Positions 54,005-63,924 of a stretch of DNA of 64,000 nucleotides are shown here, piece by piece; the stretch's first letter is position 1, and every line of letters begins with the position of its first letter. The translations under genes and the position numbers were made by a program. The DNA is taken from contig NZ_OBEB01000001.1 in assembly GCF_900215315.1 (NCBI RefSeq), positions 868,001 through 932,000 on the forward strand, written 5' to 3'. The stretch is from Arsukibacterium tuosuense. Its GTDB lineage: Bacteria > Pseudomonadota > Gammaproteobacteria > Enterobacterales > Alteromonadaceae. The notes below the pieces were generated by a model. The model had not been told where the DNA came from. It did not search any database and saw only the letters and a list, made by a program, of their open reading frames with translations.

Positions 54005-55669
54005 CTATTGGCGGTTATAGTCTTTACCAAACACCTTATTAAAAAAGCTGTCGGCCTTCCACAACGGCCGCTGTGGCGTATTGGCTATATCCAGGGCGAT
54101 ATTAAAATTAATATCAGCAAACACCGCGCCAGCATCGTAGCGGATTGGACCATACTCTTCACTTAAAGTGGCAATATCATCTGATGGCTTGTGATAATGC
54201 TTGGCAAAGAAGCTGCCCCAGATTTTCGCCCCGTCCTGCTGTGGATCTTTCGAGGTGAAGCCGGTCATTAAAAACACTGCCGGCACCCCTTGTTTTACCA
54301 GGGTAAAATGATCTGAACGGGTAAAAATCGCCTGCTCCGGCATCGGGTCGGCACTTAGTGCAATACCTTCTTTAGCGGCTGCGTTAGCAACGACGTCGCC
54401 CAAGGTGGAATGATTAGCACCAAAGGCAATTAAGTCAGCAAACGGATATAACAATACCGGCATATCCAGATTAACATTTGCTACCAGGCTCTGCATTGGC
54501 CGGGTTGGGTTATGGGCAAAGTAATCGGCGCCAAGTAACCCTCTCTCTTCAGCGGTAACCACCACAAACAAGATTGAGCGCTTTGGCTTTACCGCCAGCT
54601 CGCTGAACATCCGGGCAGTTTCCAGCAAAATCGCCATACCGGCTGCGTTATCCATAGCGCCATTGTTAATTTTATCGTCTGAACGTAAGTCGTTGCTAAA
54701 GCCAATATGATCCGAGTGGGCAGTAATCACCACATATTCATTGCGTAAATCTGGATCGCTACCCTGCAGTAGCGCGACCACATTGGGGCTGCTGATTTGC
54801 TGATGACTACTGGCCGAGCTTAAACCGGCTTCACTGCTTAACTCAAAACCACGCGGATGCTGGTCCGCCTCAAGCATACTGAAAATATCAGCCAGGCTTT
54901 GTTGTTCCTGCTCAAATAAGCTGGCAGCAGCATCTGGATGCAGATAAGCCCCCGCTTGCAACTTACTATTGCCATTACCGGGCTCGCCCTCAGCATTCAG
55001 CCAGGCTAAGCGTGGCGTATTAAGATAAAGCAGGCTATTGGCATAGGGCCGGGTTTTCTCCTGCTGTGGTGTGTGAATGGTAATGACACCGATGGCACCG
55101 CGCTCAGCTGCCAGCTTGCCTTTGATACTCCCCAGGTAAGCCCGCTCTTCGCTTGGCAGTGATGCCGGTAAACCGGCCAGTTGTACGACAATCTTGCCCT
55201 CAACATCAAGCCCGGCATAATCATCTAAAGCAAACTCCTCAGACACCAAACCGTAACTGACAAATACCAGAGGCGCGGTCACTGCAACCTCTGTCTGACC
55301 AATAGTGGCGCCACTGAAAAACTGCTGCGGGTAGCTTAGCTGCCGCGTCTGATCACCACGTTGAAAGCTCAGTTTGACGCTTTCCTGCTGCAGCCGGGCT
55401 GAGCGCAGCGGTACCTGCTGAAAATAACTGTTGTTATCACCTGCCGGCGCTAACCCCAGTGCCTGAAACTGACTGGCAATATAATTTGAGGCGATTTGAT
55501 GGCCACGGCTGCCGGTATCGCGCCCTTCCAGCTCGTCACTGGCCAGAAACTGCAGGTGGGCTGCAATCGCTGCCGGACGGGCGTTAAGTGGTTGCTCAGA
55601 TTGATTGCCAACAGAGCAGGCGCTTAGTAACAGCGCCAAAGTGACGCCGCTGGTTAATTTATACAACAT
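54005..55669 (-). CDS. M28 family zinc aminopeptidase, predicted lipoprotein
   Basis: A 554-aa exported peptidase. The signal ends in the lipobox LLLSAC (Cys about 18). A PA-type insert domain lies around 110-300, and the M28 catalytic core follows. Zinc/catalytic residues are visible in VITAHSDHIG, NGAMDNAAGMAILLE, VTAEERGLLGADYF and SDHFTLVKQGVPAVF. The frame starts upstream at 55714, but GGAG sits 6 bases before ATG 55669, which begins the lipoprotein signal. Likely involved in periplasmic or outer-membrane peptide use, like the S46 enzyme. Confidence 0.92.
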   Translation of the reverse strand: MLYKLTSGVTLALLLSACSVGNQSEQPLNARPAAIAAHLQFLASDELEGRDTGSRGHQIASNYIASQFQALGLAPAGDNNSYFQQVPLRSARLQQESVKLSFQRGDQTRQLSYPQQFFSGATIGQTEVAVTAPLVFVSYGLVSEEFALDDYAGLDVEGKIVVQLAGLPASLPSEERAYLGSIKGKLAAERGAIGVITIHTPQQEKTRPYANSLLYLNTPRLAWLNAEGEPGNGNSKLQAGAYLHPDAAASLFEQEQQSLADIFSMLEADQHPRGFELSSEAGLSSASSHQQISSPNVVALLQGSDPDLRNEYVVITAHSDHIGFSNDLRSDDKINNGAMDNAAGMAILLETARMFSELAVKPKRSILFVVVTAEERGLLGADYFAHNPTRPMQSLVANVNLDMPVLLYPFADLIAFGANHSTLGDVVANAAAKEGIALSADPMPEQAIFTRSDHFTLVKQGVPAVFLMTGFTSKDPQQDGAKIWGSFFAKHYHKPSDDIATLSEEYGPIRYDAGAVFADINFNIALDIANTPQRPLWKADSFFNKVFGKDYNRQ

Positions 55670-55713
55670 GGATTCTCCGAAAAAAGTACCAGTGAGGTTA
55701 GGAAGCCGGCTCA

Positions 55714-55809
55714 AACAGGTTAGCCCACGCCGACACGTCGTGAACCCATCCCTGGGGTCTCGTTTCCGCCCGTCCAGGGCTTCAACGGTCGGCTTAGGGC
55801 AAACCTGTT
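55714..55809 (-). repeat. Long-hairpin intergenic element upstream of the M28 gene (copy B)
   Basis: The outer arms AACAGGTTAGCCC (55714-55726) and GGGCAAACCTGTT (55797-55809) pair at 12 of 13 positions, continued by GCCGAC (55729-55734) with GTCGGC (55788-55793). Inside is CAGGGATGGGTTCACGACGT on the minus strand (55735-55754), clearly related to the core at 8051-8070. It lies between the amidohydrolase and M28 genes, in the same orientation as both, and fills most of the 206-bp gap. Confidence 0.65.
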
Positions 55810-55875
55810 CTCACCTTCAAGTACAGTTGTAACGCTAATAAGTACTTTTAATTACTAAATATTACCTGAGCGTGT

Positions 55876-57174
55876 TTACTCTGCGTTGTTATAACGCTGC
55901 TTAAACCGCTCGTGCAGCTGTTTATGATGATTATTCAGATCGACTTTACGGCCATCAATCCATAAGTGTTCAATTTTATGGCCACGATAATCAAAAATAT
56001 CACCATCTGACACCACTAAACTGGCACTTTTACCCACCTCAATACTGCCCAGCCGGTCAGAGACGCCGGCAATCGCTGCTGCATCCAGGGTCAGGGCACG
56101 CAAGGCATCTTCGCTGCTCAGGCCGTAACGGGTAACATGGCCGGCGGCAAATACCAGATTACGGGTATCCCAGAAGCCGTCTAATGACAGGGCAATCCGG
56201 ACACCGGCCTGCCGCAACTGGCCGGGTACCGAAAACGCCTGATCGTAAGCTTCATCACCACGGGTGGGCAGGCCATAAGGTGCGGTGTAAATCACATCCA
56301 CCTTGGCTTTAGCCAGCTCATCGGCTAAGCGCCAGCTGTCGCGGCCGCCAACTATTACTAACCGTACCTGATATTTTTCTGCCAGCAGCATGGCCTGACG
56401 AATTTGCCGTGGGTCGTCCGCGTGGACAAATAGCGGCAAGTCACCGTTAAAAAACTCCAGCATGGCATGCCAGCGCGAATCTTTCCCGGTGTTTAAACCC
56501 GCTTGTTCCGCCAGATAATAAGCATGAGCCTGTTCAAAATACTGATGCAACTCGGCTAATTTTTTCTGCTGGTTTTCCCGTTGCTTCTCGGCACTGTCCC
56601 TTACCCACCAGCCATCCTGAATACTCATCCGCGGCCAGCTAACATGCAGCCCGACATTAGCTTGCACTGTGGCATCCTGCCAGTTCCAGGCATCCAGCTG
56701 CATTAACGCCGAGCGGCCGGTTAACATGGCGCCATCAGGATAAATCAGGCTGTGACTAAAGCCATTGCTGCGAATTGTCGGGATCACTACCGAATCGGCG
56801 TTATAGGCTACCTGCACCTGTAAATCCGGATTGGTCGAGCTGGTTTCCCGATCATCACGGGTAGCCCGCACAGCCTCAACTTCAATTAAACCCAGCTGAT
56901 TAATCAGGGCAATTAACCCCGGGTAAAGATGCTTTCCGGTCAGATCTAACTGCTGCGCATCCGCTGGCACAGGCAAATTTGTGCCCACAGCCGCTATTTT
57001 GCCGTCAACCAGCAACACATCCTGCTGTGAAGGCGCTGAACTAACACTGTGTACAGTGGCATTTTGCAACAACAGAGGCAGTTGTTGTTTAGTACCGGGT
57101 ACCGGGTTTACTGCCGCTACCGTTGCTGACGTCAGTACTGTTGCCAGCATGACAATTTTGCTTAATATTTTCAT
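55876..57174 (-). CDS. Exported amidohydrolase-family protein with altered metal site
   Basis: A 432-aa protein with signal peptide MKILSKIVMLATVLTSATVAA and an amidohydrolase composite fold: beta-sandwich entry VLLVDGKIAAVG, then DLTGKHLYPGLIALINQLG, and the exit KSASLVVSDGDIFDYRGHKIEHLWIDG. The metal-binding HxH that should follow PGLI is absent (ALINQ); a later His, LFVHADD, is kept. Imidazolonepropionase-like family, but catalysis is doubtful. It lies 15 bp downstream of the larger amidohydrolase gene and is probably cotranscribed with it. Confidence 0.85.
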   Translation of the reverse strand: MKILSKIVMLATVLTSATVAAVNPVPGTKQQLPLLLQNATVHSVSSAPSQQDVLLVDGKIAAVGTNLPVPADAQQLDLTGKHLYPGLIALINQLGLIEVEAVRATRDDRETSSTNPDLQVQVAYNADSVVIPTIRSNGFSHSLIYPDGAMLTGRSALMQLDAWNWQDATVQANVGLHVSWPRMSIQDGWWVRDSAEKQRENQQKKLAELHQYFEQAHAYYLAEQAGLNTGKDSRWHAMLEFFNGDLPLFVHADDPRQIRQAMLLAEKYQVRLVIVGGRDSWRLADELAKAKVDVIYTAPYGLPTRGDEAYDQAFSVPGQLRQAGVRIALSLDGFWDTRNLVFAAGHVTRYGLSSEDALRALTLDAAAIAGVSDRLGSIEVGKSASLVVSDGDIFDYRGHKIEHLWIDGRKVDLNNHHKQLHERFKQRYNNAE

Positions 57175-57189
57175 CGCTTATGCTACTCC

Positions 57190-60100
57190 CTAATGCTGCA
57201 GATACTGATGATTGCTGCTATGCGCATGACCGGCATGCTCAGCATCGTGACCAAAACGCAGTTTTAGCCAGTCAGCATTATCTTCGCAATGCCAAACCGG
57301 GTCATCCTGCTTGTAACCATTGGCAACGCCATTGCGGGCAGAATCACCTGCAGTCAGCACTTTTTGGATCAGCTGCTGCTTTTCAGCATCCTGAGCAGAG
57401 CGCAGCGCAAGATCTTCACTGCGGTCAAAATAACGGGCACCGGCAATCCAGGTTTGTTGCACCTGAGCATAAACCGACAATGGATGGTCATCCCACAACA
57501 CTAAATCAGCTTGCTTACCTTCGGCCAGCGAACCCACTTTGTCATCAATTTTCAGCTGTTTGGCGGGGTTAATGGTCACCATTTTCAAGGCCTCATGTTC
57601 GTCCATACCACAATACATCGGTGATTTAGCCGCTTCCTGATTTAAGCGGCGTAACAGGCCCGGATCATCAGAGTTAACACTGACTAACAGCCCCTGTTCG
57701 TGCATCAGACACGTGTTAGTTGGGATAGCGTCATTCACTTCCATTTTAAACCCCCACCAGTCAGCAAAGGTCGATACACTGGCGCCATGTTTCTGCATTT
57801 CGCTGGCGACTTTGTAGCCTTCCAGAATATGGGTAAAAGTCTGAACGTTAAAGCCCATCTCTTCGGCTACTTCAATCAGCATTAAAATCTCTGATGCAAC
57901 GTAGGAGTGAGTATGGATATGCCGCTTGCCTTCGAGAATTTCGACCAGCGTGTCCAATTGGTAATCGCGCCGTGGCGCCTGCACTTTGCTTTGCTTGCGC
58001 TTAGACAGTTTATTGTATGCCTGCCAGTTGGCCTGATACTCTTTTGCTGCCTGAAAGTTGTCTCGGATAAAGGTATCGACCCCAATCCGGCTTTGCGGAT
58101 AGCGGCTGGTAAACTCACTGCCCCAATTTGATTGCTTAACGTTTTCGCCCAGTGCAAACTTAATGCTGCCCGGGGCGCCGGCAAACTTAATACCTTCAGC
58201 CGCCTCACCCCAACGCAAGCTGATAATTTGCGCCCGGCCGCCGATTGGGTTGGCACTGCCATGCAATAACTGCACTGTTGTTACGCCGCCGGCCAAACCA
58301 CGATAGATATTGATATCATCCGGATTAACCACATCACCGATGTGAACTTCCGCGGTATTGGCATGACTCCCTTCATTAACACCCTGCTCGGTGGCAATAT
58401 GTGAGTGCTCATCAATAATGCCGGGCGTAACATGCATATCCTTGCCATCAATAATGGTATAGCCTCGCGGGGTACTTAGCTGCTGACCAATCCGGCTTAT
58501 TTTGCCATCCCGGACAATAATATCTGCGTTTTCTAGTACCCCTTGCTCGGTTGCTGTCCACAGCGTGGCATTTTTAATATGCAGGTTTTGCTGCTGGGGC
58601 AAGCTTTCCCGGCCAAATGCCCGGTTTGGATACGTCAGTTTCGATACCATCGGCGCAGGCATCTTATCAGCTTTAGGCTCGGTAGCTGGGGCAGCCGTCC
58701 GTTCAGCGTTTACTGTCAGCTGACTGCCGTCAGCCTGTTGCCAGCGACCGGTTAATGCTGTGCCACGTAAAACACCGCTGAACTGGGCAACTTCAGTGGT
58801 ACCCATCAACTTTTGCAGCGATGCGCTGAATTGCAGATTCTGGCCCTGTACCACCAGATGTTTTAATTCTACTTTCTGTTCAGCCAGTTTCAGCTCGCCC
58901 TTAACTTTCGGGGCATGGCCGCTGAGGGTCAGTTCAAAGTTATTGCCTGCCACATTCAACTGATAATTGCCGGCAAATTGTGGTGCATCAAGCGGGGTAA
59001 ACTCGCGCAGCTTGCCACGCAGCCAGGTAGCGACAATTTCACCATCTGCGAACAGGTCGCCACGGCTGACCACGATATCGGCCTGATAACCACTGGCAAT
59101 TTTACCTAATTGCTGGTCCAGACCGAGCATGCTGGCTGGCACAGTTGTTAATGCTGCCAACGCCTGTTGCTGGCTCAGACCATGTTTAACAGCGGTACGC
59201 AGGTTAGGTAAGAAGTCTTCTTTTTTCTTCAGGCCATGGCTGGTCAGGGCAAAACGCACCCCAGCCTCTGCCAGCGCCGCCGGATTAGCCGGCGCACGTT
59301 CCCAGTGGCGCAAATCGGCCAGGCTAACGTCAAGATGCTGATCAGGTAGCGTCACTTCCGGTGCAGCCGGAAAAGTCAGTGGCAATACCAGGGTGCGGCC
59401 ACTGGCTTTTACTGCAGCCAGACGGTTATATTCATGACCAGAACCTAAAATAGCAGCGTTGCTGATATTAAATTCGGCCAGTAACTTGTCTGCCCTTAGC
59501 AGGGCCCGCTCGTCACTGGTATCAAATAACACCCCTCGTTGCGGCGCCTTCGCCACATTAGCCAGCGCGGCATTATACTCTACCCCGCCGTTAACGAAGC
59601 GGAAGTCTTCTTTGCTTTGCGCCGCCTGGTACCAGTTGGCATCGGCAAATGTCTGACGAATAAGGGCAATGCTGCCCATCAGCGATGACGGATAGCTCTG
59701 TTTCGAGCTGCCTTTACTGAATGACATAAACTGCTGGCTGTCAGCTTTCAGGATCAGGTCGTTCGGCAGGCCGCTATCAAGTGATGCAACAAAACCGGTG
59801 CCCCTGAAAATACCGTCATGGCGTGCAGCCTGCACGACGGTAAAGCCCTGTTTCAGCAACTCATCGGCTGCTTTGGGGTCAGGCTTAAACTTATCTGCCC
59901 AGCGCTGCTGCGCATGAATAGCGTCATTAGCAGCATTGCCACCCACCCGCTCGTTTTCATATACCGGCTTACCACCAAAACTAAAGCCTTCCGTTTTGCC
60001 GGCTTCGGGCACACCATACTGACTGTATGGGTCAATAAACCCCGGATACAGGTGATAACCACTTAAATCAATAGTCTGATAACCGTCAGGTACCCCTATC

Positions 60101-60318
60101 TTGCTACTGACGCTTTCAATTTTACCATCACGGATTAACACCATAGCTGAGGGCAGGCTTTTACCCGGCTCGGTTACCACTGTGGCATTGATTAAAGCAA
60201 CCCGGTTCGGCGTTTTATCGCGGATCCCTAATTGCGGTGAAGTCTGGTCGGCAATACTACCTGTGCAAAAAGCACCAAGCAGAGCCATGCTGAACATGGA
60301 CAGGCGAGCTGGTGTCAT
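57190..60318 (-). CDS. Exported double amidohydrolase-domain protein
   Basis: A 1042-aa exported protein with signal MTPARLSMFSMALLGAFCTGSIA. It carries two amidohydrolase modules. The N-terminal one (about 40-440) has LYPGFIDPYSQYG where HxH is expected, so its metal site looks broken. A roughly 120-residue beta-rich linker (about 440-565) follows. The C-terminal module (about 590-1010) has an intact HxH in TPGIIDEHSHIATEQG, plus HTHSYVASEI, QTFTHILEGY and VSVNSDDPGLLRR with the catalytic Asp. It resembles imidazolonepropionase-like periplasmic hydrolases; substrate unknown. Confidence 0.88.
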   Translation of the reverse strand: MTPARLSMFSMALLGAFCTGSIADQTSPQLGIRDKTPNRVALINATVVTEPGKSLPSAMVLIRDGKIESVSSKIGVPDGYQTIDLSGYHLYPGFIDPYSQYGVPEAGKTEGFSFGGKPVYENERVGGNAANDAIHAQQRWADKFKPDPKAADELLKQGFTVVQAARHDGIFRGTGFVASLDSGLPNDLILKADSQQFMSFSKGSSKQSYPSSLMGSIALIRQTFADANWYQAAQSKEDFRFVNGGVEYNAALANVAKAPQRGVLFDTSDERALLRADKLLAEFNISNAAILGSGHEYNRLAAVKASGRTLVLPLTFPAAPEVTLPDQHLDVSLADLRHWERAPANPAALAEAGVRFALTSHGLKKKEDFLPNLRTAVKHGLSQQQALAALTTVPASMLGLDQQLGKIASGYQADIVVSRGDLFADGEIVATWLRGKLREFTPLDAPQFAGNYQLNVAGNNFELTLSGHAPKVKGELKLAEQKVELKHLVVQGQNLQFSASLQKLMGTTEVAQFSGVLRGTALTGRWQQADGSQLTVNAERTAAPATEPKADKMPAPMVSKLTYPNRAFGRESLPQQQNLHIKNATLWTATEQGVLENADIIVRDGKISRIGQQLSTPRGYTIIDGKDMHVTPGIIDEHSHIATEQGVNEGSHANTAEVHIGDVVNPDDINIYRGLAGGVTTVQLLHGSANPIGGRAQIISLRWGEAAEGIKFAGAPGSIKFALGENVKQSNWGSEFTSRYPQSRIGVDTFIRDNFQAAKEYQANWQAYNKLSKRKQSKVQAPRRDYQLDTLVEILEGKRHIHTHSYVASEILMLIEVAEEMGFNVQTFTHILEGYKVASEMQKHGASVSTFADWWGFKMEVNDAIPTNTCLMHEQGLLVSVNSDDPGLLRRLNQEAAKSPMYCGMDEHEALKMVTINPAKQLKIDDKVGSLAEGKQADLVLWDDHPLSVYAQVQQTWIAGARYFDRSEDLALRSAQDAEKQQLIQKVLTAGDSARNGVANGYKQDDPVWHCEDNADWLKLRFGHDAEHAGHAHSSNHQYLQH

Positions 60319-60360
60319 AAACGTTTCCTGATTTTATTATATTTTAGATATTAATTATAT

Positions 60361-63321
60361 TTAGGTGTTAACTGTGTAATTTAGCTGGCTAAGCTCCTGC
60401 TCGGCCAACGGCATGCTGTAAAAATATCCCTGTACTTCAAAGCAACCATTGTTGCGCAGGAATTCTACCTGCTGAGCGGTTTCCACCCCTTCAGCGACTA
60501 CGCGCAGATTCATTTTCTGGGCCATCGCGATAATCGCTGCGACAATATCCATGTCGTTGCGATCCTGAGGGATATCCTTAACGAAAGAACGGTCTATTTT
60601 CAGTTCATCCACCGGGAAACGTTTTAAATAGCTTAGCGATGAATAGCCTGTACCAAAGTCGTCAATAGATAAAGACACGCCGAGACGTTTCAACTGATTT
60701 AACTGGTTAATAGCCGCATCGGTGTCACCCATCAGCATACTTTCGGTAATTTCAAAGATCACCGCCCGCGGTTTTACGCCCGTGCGCTTTAACACGCGCT
60801 CAACAATCAATGGCAGATCCTGATCATTAAACTGGCGAACTGATAAGTTGATTGACAAGGTCACATCATAACCCCGGCTTTGCTGGCGAGCCAGAAAACG
60901 GCAGGCCTCCCAGATTATCCACTCGCCTATCTGGACAATCAGGCCTGTACTTTCCGCTACCGGGATAAACTTAACGGGTGGCACCAGGGTATTGTCAGGG
61001 CGTAGCCAACGGATCAACGTTTCGTAGCCGGTAATGATTTCGGTACGGATATCTACTTTAGGCTGGAAATAGAGAAGAAACTGATTTTCGCGGATTGCTT
61101 CCCGTAACTGATTTTCAATTTGCAGCCGCTCGTTGGCCGCATCATTTAAATCCTGGCTGAAAAAGTGGAAGGTATTTTTGCCACGGGCTTTGGCTTCATA
61201 CATCGCCAAATCGGCATGTTTCAACAACAGCTCTTCTTCTGAAGCATCTTCCGGCGCTACTGTAATACCGATACTGGCACTGATAGCAACATCATGGTGG
61301 CCTAGTTTAACCGGCTCATGAAATGCCTGCTGTAAATTAGTGGCAATAGTTGAGGCCTGCTGCCGGTCTTTGATGCCGCTTAAAATTACCGCGAATTCAT
61401 CTCCGCCCAGCCGCGCTATGGTGTCTTCCTCACGCAGGCGGGAAGTCAGCCGCCTGGCAACTTCTTTAAGCAGCTCATCTCCCGCGTCGTGACCGAGAGT
61501 ATCATTTATCCGTTTAAACTCATCTAAGTCAAAATACAACAGGGCAAAGTTATAGTACCCACGATGGGCCATGGCAATGGCTTTGCGCAGCTGATCCCGG
61601 AAATAACTCCGGTTAGCCAGCCCGGTTAAGATGTCGTAATAAGCCAGATGCTCCATTTGCTTCTGGCTTTGCTTAATAAAAGAAATATCCTGCATCGCAC
61701 AGACGTAATTTAGCAAAGTGCCAATTTCGTCCCTGATAGGGGCGATTGCCAGCGACACCCAGAACTGTCTGGCGGGCAGCTTTTGATGCTGCAGTAAAAT
61801 ATCGCCCCGCCAGTGCTGACGCTCAGACAATGTCTGGGTAATTTCGGTGCTAAGCTGCTCCATTTCATCTGCCAGCAATATGTTAAGTGGCTGATCCACC
61901 ACGCTGCGCTCATCACAGCCCAGCAAATCGGTCAGAAAGGGGTTGAGGTACTCGATATTCAGATGTGGATCAGTCAGCAGAATACCTGAGCTGGAAAAAG
62001 ACACCGCCTTGCTTAACTTTCGGGCAGCGCGCTCTGCTTGCTCTTTCTCTGCTATACGGGCATTCAGCCCCGTTACCAGCTGGGCAATTTCGGCAGACAT
62101 ACCGGCAAAAGCCCGGTTTAATACGCCAATCTCATCTTTATTGTTATCTAAACCTACTTGTTGAATATCGCCACGGCTAAGCTTAACCACCGCACCCGAT
62201 AAGCGGTTCAACCGTTTTAATACAAACTGATAACTAACCAGATGTAGCAGGGCTGCCAGAGCGATGGCAACCGCAATAAATATTACCACCACCCGACCAC
62301 GAAACTGCTTAAGGGTAGCCATCACCTGTGCTTTGTCGACGTATACCGCTGCCTGCCAGTTAAGATGTTTCAGGGGGGCGGCAGCAAACAAATACTTGTT
62401 GTCGGCGCTAACATCTGGCAGCGACGGTTGCAGTGTTTTCCTGATATGTTCACGTAGCGCGGGCTTGGCTACAGGCTCTCCCGGATACAGCATATTTCCT
62501 GCGACCTGGCTGGTGTTGATCCCCCCTTCCGCGGCGATTGCCTGACCAGCAGCATCAAACAGTAACGTCTGAGTATGGCGACTCCAGTAACCAATATCAT
62601 TGGTATTGCGGGTTAGTTCACTTAACTCTAAGTCTGCAACACTGACCCCAACAAACTGCTCTTTGACAAATACCGGGACCAAAATGCTGATAACCCACTC
62701 TTGCCAGATAGGGTGATAATACACCGGTGTCCAGCGCGGTAATTTAGCAGGGTTATTGTCAGGAATAGCATCCCGGTAATATAGGTCGGCAGTTAAATCA
62801 TGTTGTGGATTAAGTTGTTGTAACAAGTCGGCCGGTGCAACCCGGATAAACTGCTGTTCACTGACAAAATAAAATGCCGAGAACTCCTGCAACATTAGCG
62901 GTGACAATTGTTGCCACAACAGCTGACTGTGGCTGAACAATAAAGAGGTGTTTGCCTTAAGGTTAGCCGCAGGTATTGTGGCAGCGGAGAAACTGTCCTG
63001 CTGACGAACTATGTTATCGCTGCCTGGCCGGGGTATATTGCCGGTAGCACGGCGTTGCTCAGTTAAATAGCGACTGATTACCTGGCTGGCTAATATTGCC
63101 GCTTTTTCTTTGTCATCCAGTTTAGCGTCTACCTGGCGAGCGTAATTCTTTGCAGTTCGTTGCACTGCGGTCAGTTGTTGTTCTGAAAGGGCTTGCTCCT
63201 GCAACCATAGCACGGCATAAGCAAACACCAAGCCTGCCACGGTAATTGCAATAAACACAACAACTGAGAATTTAAGCCCCAGCGAGTTCATCCCTGTTGG
63301 TTTAGTGTTTACATCCTTCAA
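60361..63321 (-). CDS. Membrane-bound GGDEF-EAL c-di-GMP protein with Cache, HAMP and PAS domains
   Basis: A 986-aa sensor with TM1 at about 17-40 and a large periplasmic Cache-type domain (about 41-340). TM2 (about 343-366) is followed by HAMP (about 367-420), PAS (about 437-550), GGDEF (about 555-715) and EAL (about 730-975). The cyclase site is intact (ARLGGDEFAVIL) with the RxxD I-site REED. The phosphodiesterase motif is present as YETLIRW, with downstream IDDFGTGYSSLSYLK. Both activities are possible. The start is TTG 63321 behind AAGG; ATG 63291 is an alternative. Confidence 0.93.
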   Translation of the reverse strand: MKDVNTKPTGMNSLGLKFSVVVFIAITVAGLVFAYAVLWLQEQALSEQQLTAVQRTAKNYARQVDAKLDDKEKAAILASQVISRYLTEQRRATGNIPRPGSDNIVRQQDSFSAATIPAANLKANTSLLFSHSQLLWQQLSPLMLQEFSAFYFVSEQQFIRVAPADLLQQLNPQHDLTADLYYRDAIPDNNPAKLPRWTPVYYHPIWQEWVISILVPVFVKEQFVGVSVADLELSELTRNTNDIGYWSRHTQTLLFDAAGQAIAAEGGINTSQVAGNMLYPGEPVAKPALREHIRKTLQPSLPDVSADNKYLFAAAPLKHLNWQAAVYVDKAQVMATLKQFRGRVVVIFIAVAIALAALLHLVSYQFVLKRLNRLSGAVVKLSRGDIQQVGLDNNKDEIGVLNRAFAGMSAEIAQLVTGLNARIAEKEQAERAARKLSKAVSFSSSGILLTDPHLNIEYLNPFLTDLLGCDERSVVDQPLNILLADEMEQLSTEITQTLSERQHWRGDILLQHQKLPARQFWVSLAIAPIRDEIGTLLNYVCAMQDISFIKQSQKQMEHLAYYDILTGLANRSYFRDQLRKAIAMAHRGYYNFALLYFDLDEFKRINDTLGHDAGDELLKEVARRLTSRLREEDTIARLGGDEFAVILSGIKDRQQASTIATNLQQAFHEPVKLGHHDVAISASIGITVAPEDASEEELLLKHADLAMYEAKARGKNTFHFFSQDLNDAANERLQIENQLREAIRENQFLLYFQPKVDIRTEIITGYETLIRWLRPDNTLVPPVKFIPVAESTGLIVQIGEWIIWEACRFLARQQSRGYDVTLSINLSVRQFNDQDLPLIVERVLKRTGVKPRAVIFEITESMLMGDTDAAINQLNQLKRLGVSLSIDDFGTGYSSLSYLKRFPVDELKIDRSFVKDIPQDRNDMDIVAAIIAMAQKMNLRVVAEGVETAQQVEFLRNNGCFEVQGYFYSMPLAEQELSQLNYTVNT

Positions 63322-63438
63322 TGAAGCGACCTTGCTATTGTTATAGTAAATTCAGTCTGGTACAACAGACTCTAGCCGAGAGCTATTGTAATTACTTTAA
63401 CATTATTGCATGCAAAACCAACAAAAGAGAACGAACAA

Positions 63439-63891
63439 ATGAAAAAAGCCATATTTGCCGGCATCGCTGCCCTGCTTATTTCCACGCCATTAACGGCGGC
63501 AACTGCCTTTACCGATGCAAAGGATGCTGTAAAGTATCGTCAGGCGGCGTTTCAGCTTATCCGCCACAATATGGCGGATATTAATGAAATGATTAAAGGA
63601 GAAGTGACCTATGATGCTGCCCGGGTTCAGAAACGTGCTGATGCCTTAGTACTGGTTACCACTTTACCATGGGAAGCCTTTCAGGTTGCCGGCACCGAGC
63701 AGGGTGGTGGCGATGCCAAAGCAGATATCTGGAAAAATCTGGACGATTTTCTGGAGCGTGGCGAGAAACTGGCTGCCGATGCCGGCACGTTACAAGCTGC
63801 AGCCCAAACAGGCGATAAAAATGAATTGCGCAAGGCATTTGGCAACTTTGCCCGCAATTGCAAAGCCTGCCACGACAATTATAAAGAGTAG
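63439..63891 (+). CDS. Cytochrome c' (c-type cytochrome, C-terminal heme site)
   Basis: A 150-aa periplasmic cytochrome with signal MKKAIFAGIAALLISTPLTAA, a four-helix bundle pattern, and the heme-binding CKACH near the C-terminus (NCKACHDNYKE). This is the arrangement of cytochrome c' proteins, which bind NO and CO. The true start is ATG 63439 with AGAGAA upstream; the upstream extension to 63406 adds a non-signal leader. In relatives this gene often lies beside a cytochrome b561-type gene, consistent with the partial membrane-protein frame that follows. Confidence 0.9.
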   Translation: MKKAIFAGIAALLISTPLTAATAFTDAKDAVKYRQAAFQLIRHNMADINEMIKGEVTYDAARVQKRADALVLVTTLPWEAFQVAGTEQGGGDAKADIWKNLDDFLERGEKLAADAGTLQAAAQTGDKNELRKAFGNFARNCKACHDNYKE

Positions 63892-63899
63892 TTTCGTTA

Positions 63900-63924
63900 T
63901 GGCGCTGCCGCTACAGCAGCGCCA
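63900..63924. terminator. Hairpin after the cytochrome c' gene
   Basis: A perfect 9-bp stem, TGGCGCTGC (63900-63908) with GCAGCGCCA (63916-63924), has a 7-base loop just after the stop. No T run follows, so it is only a possible terminator. It also covers the tail of the convergent frame. Confidence 0.4.

Noticed and set aside
55680-55870. Riboswitch, 4.5S RNA or 6S RNA upstream of the M28 peptidase gene
   Set aside because: No match to conserved riboswitch cores or to the SRP RNA apical loop that I know; the plan fits the repeat found at 7738-8142 better.
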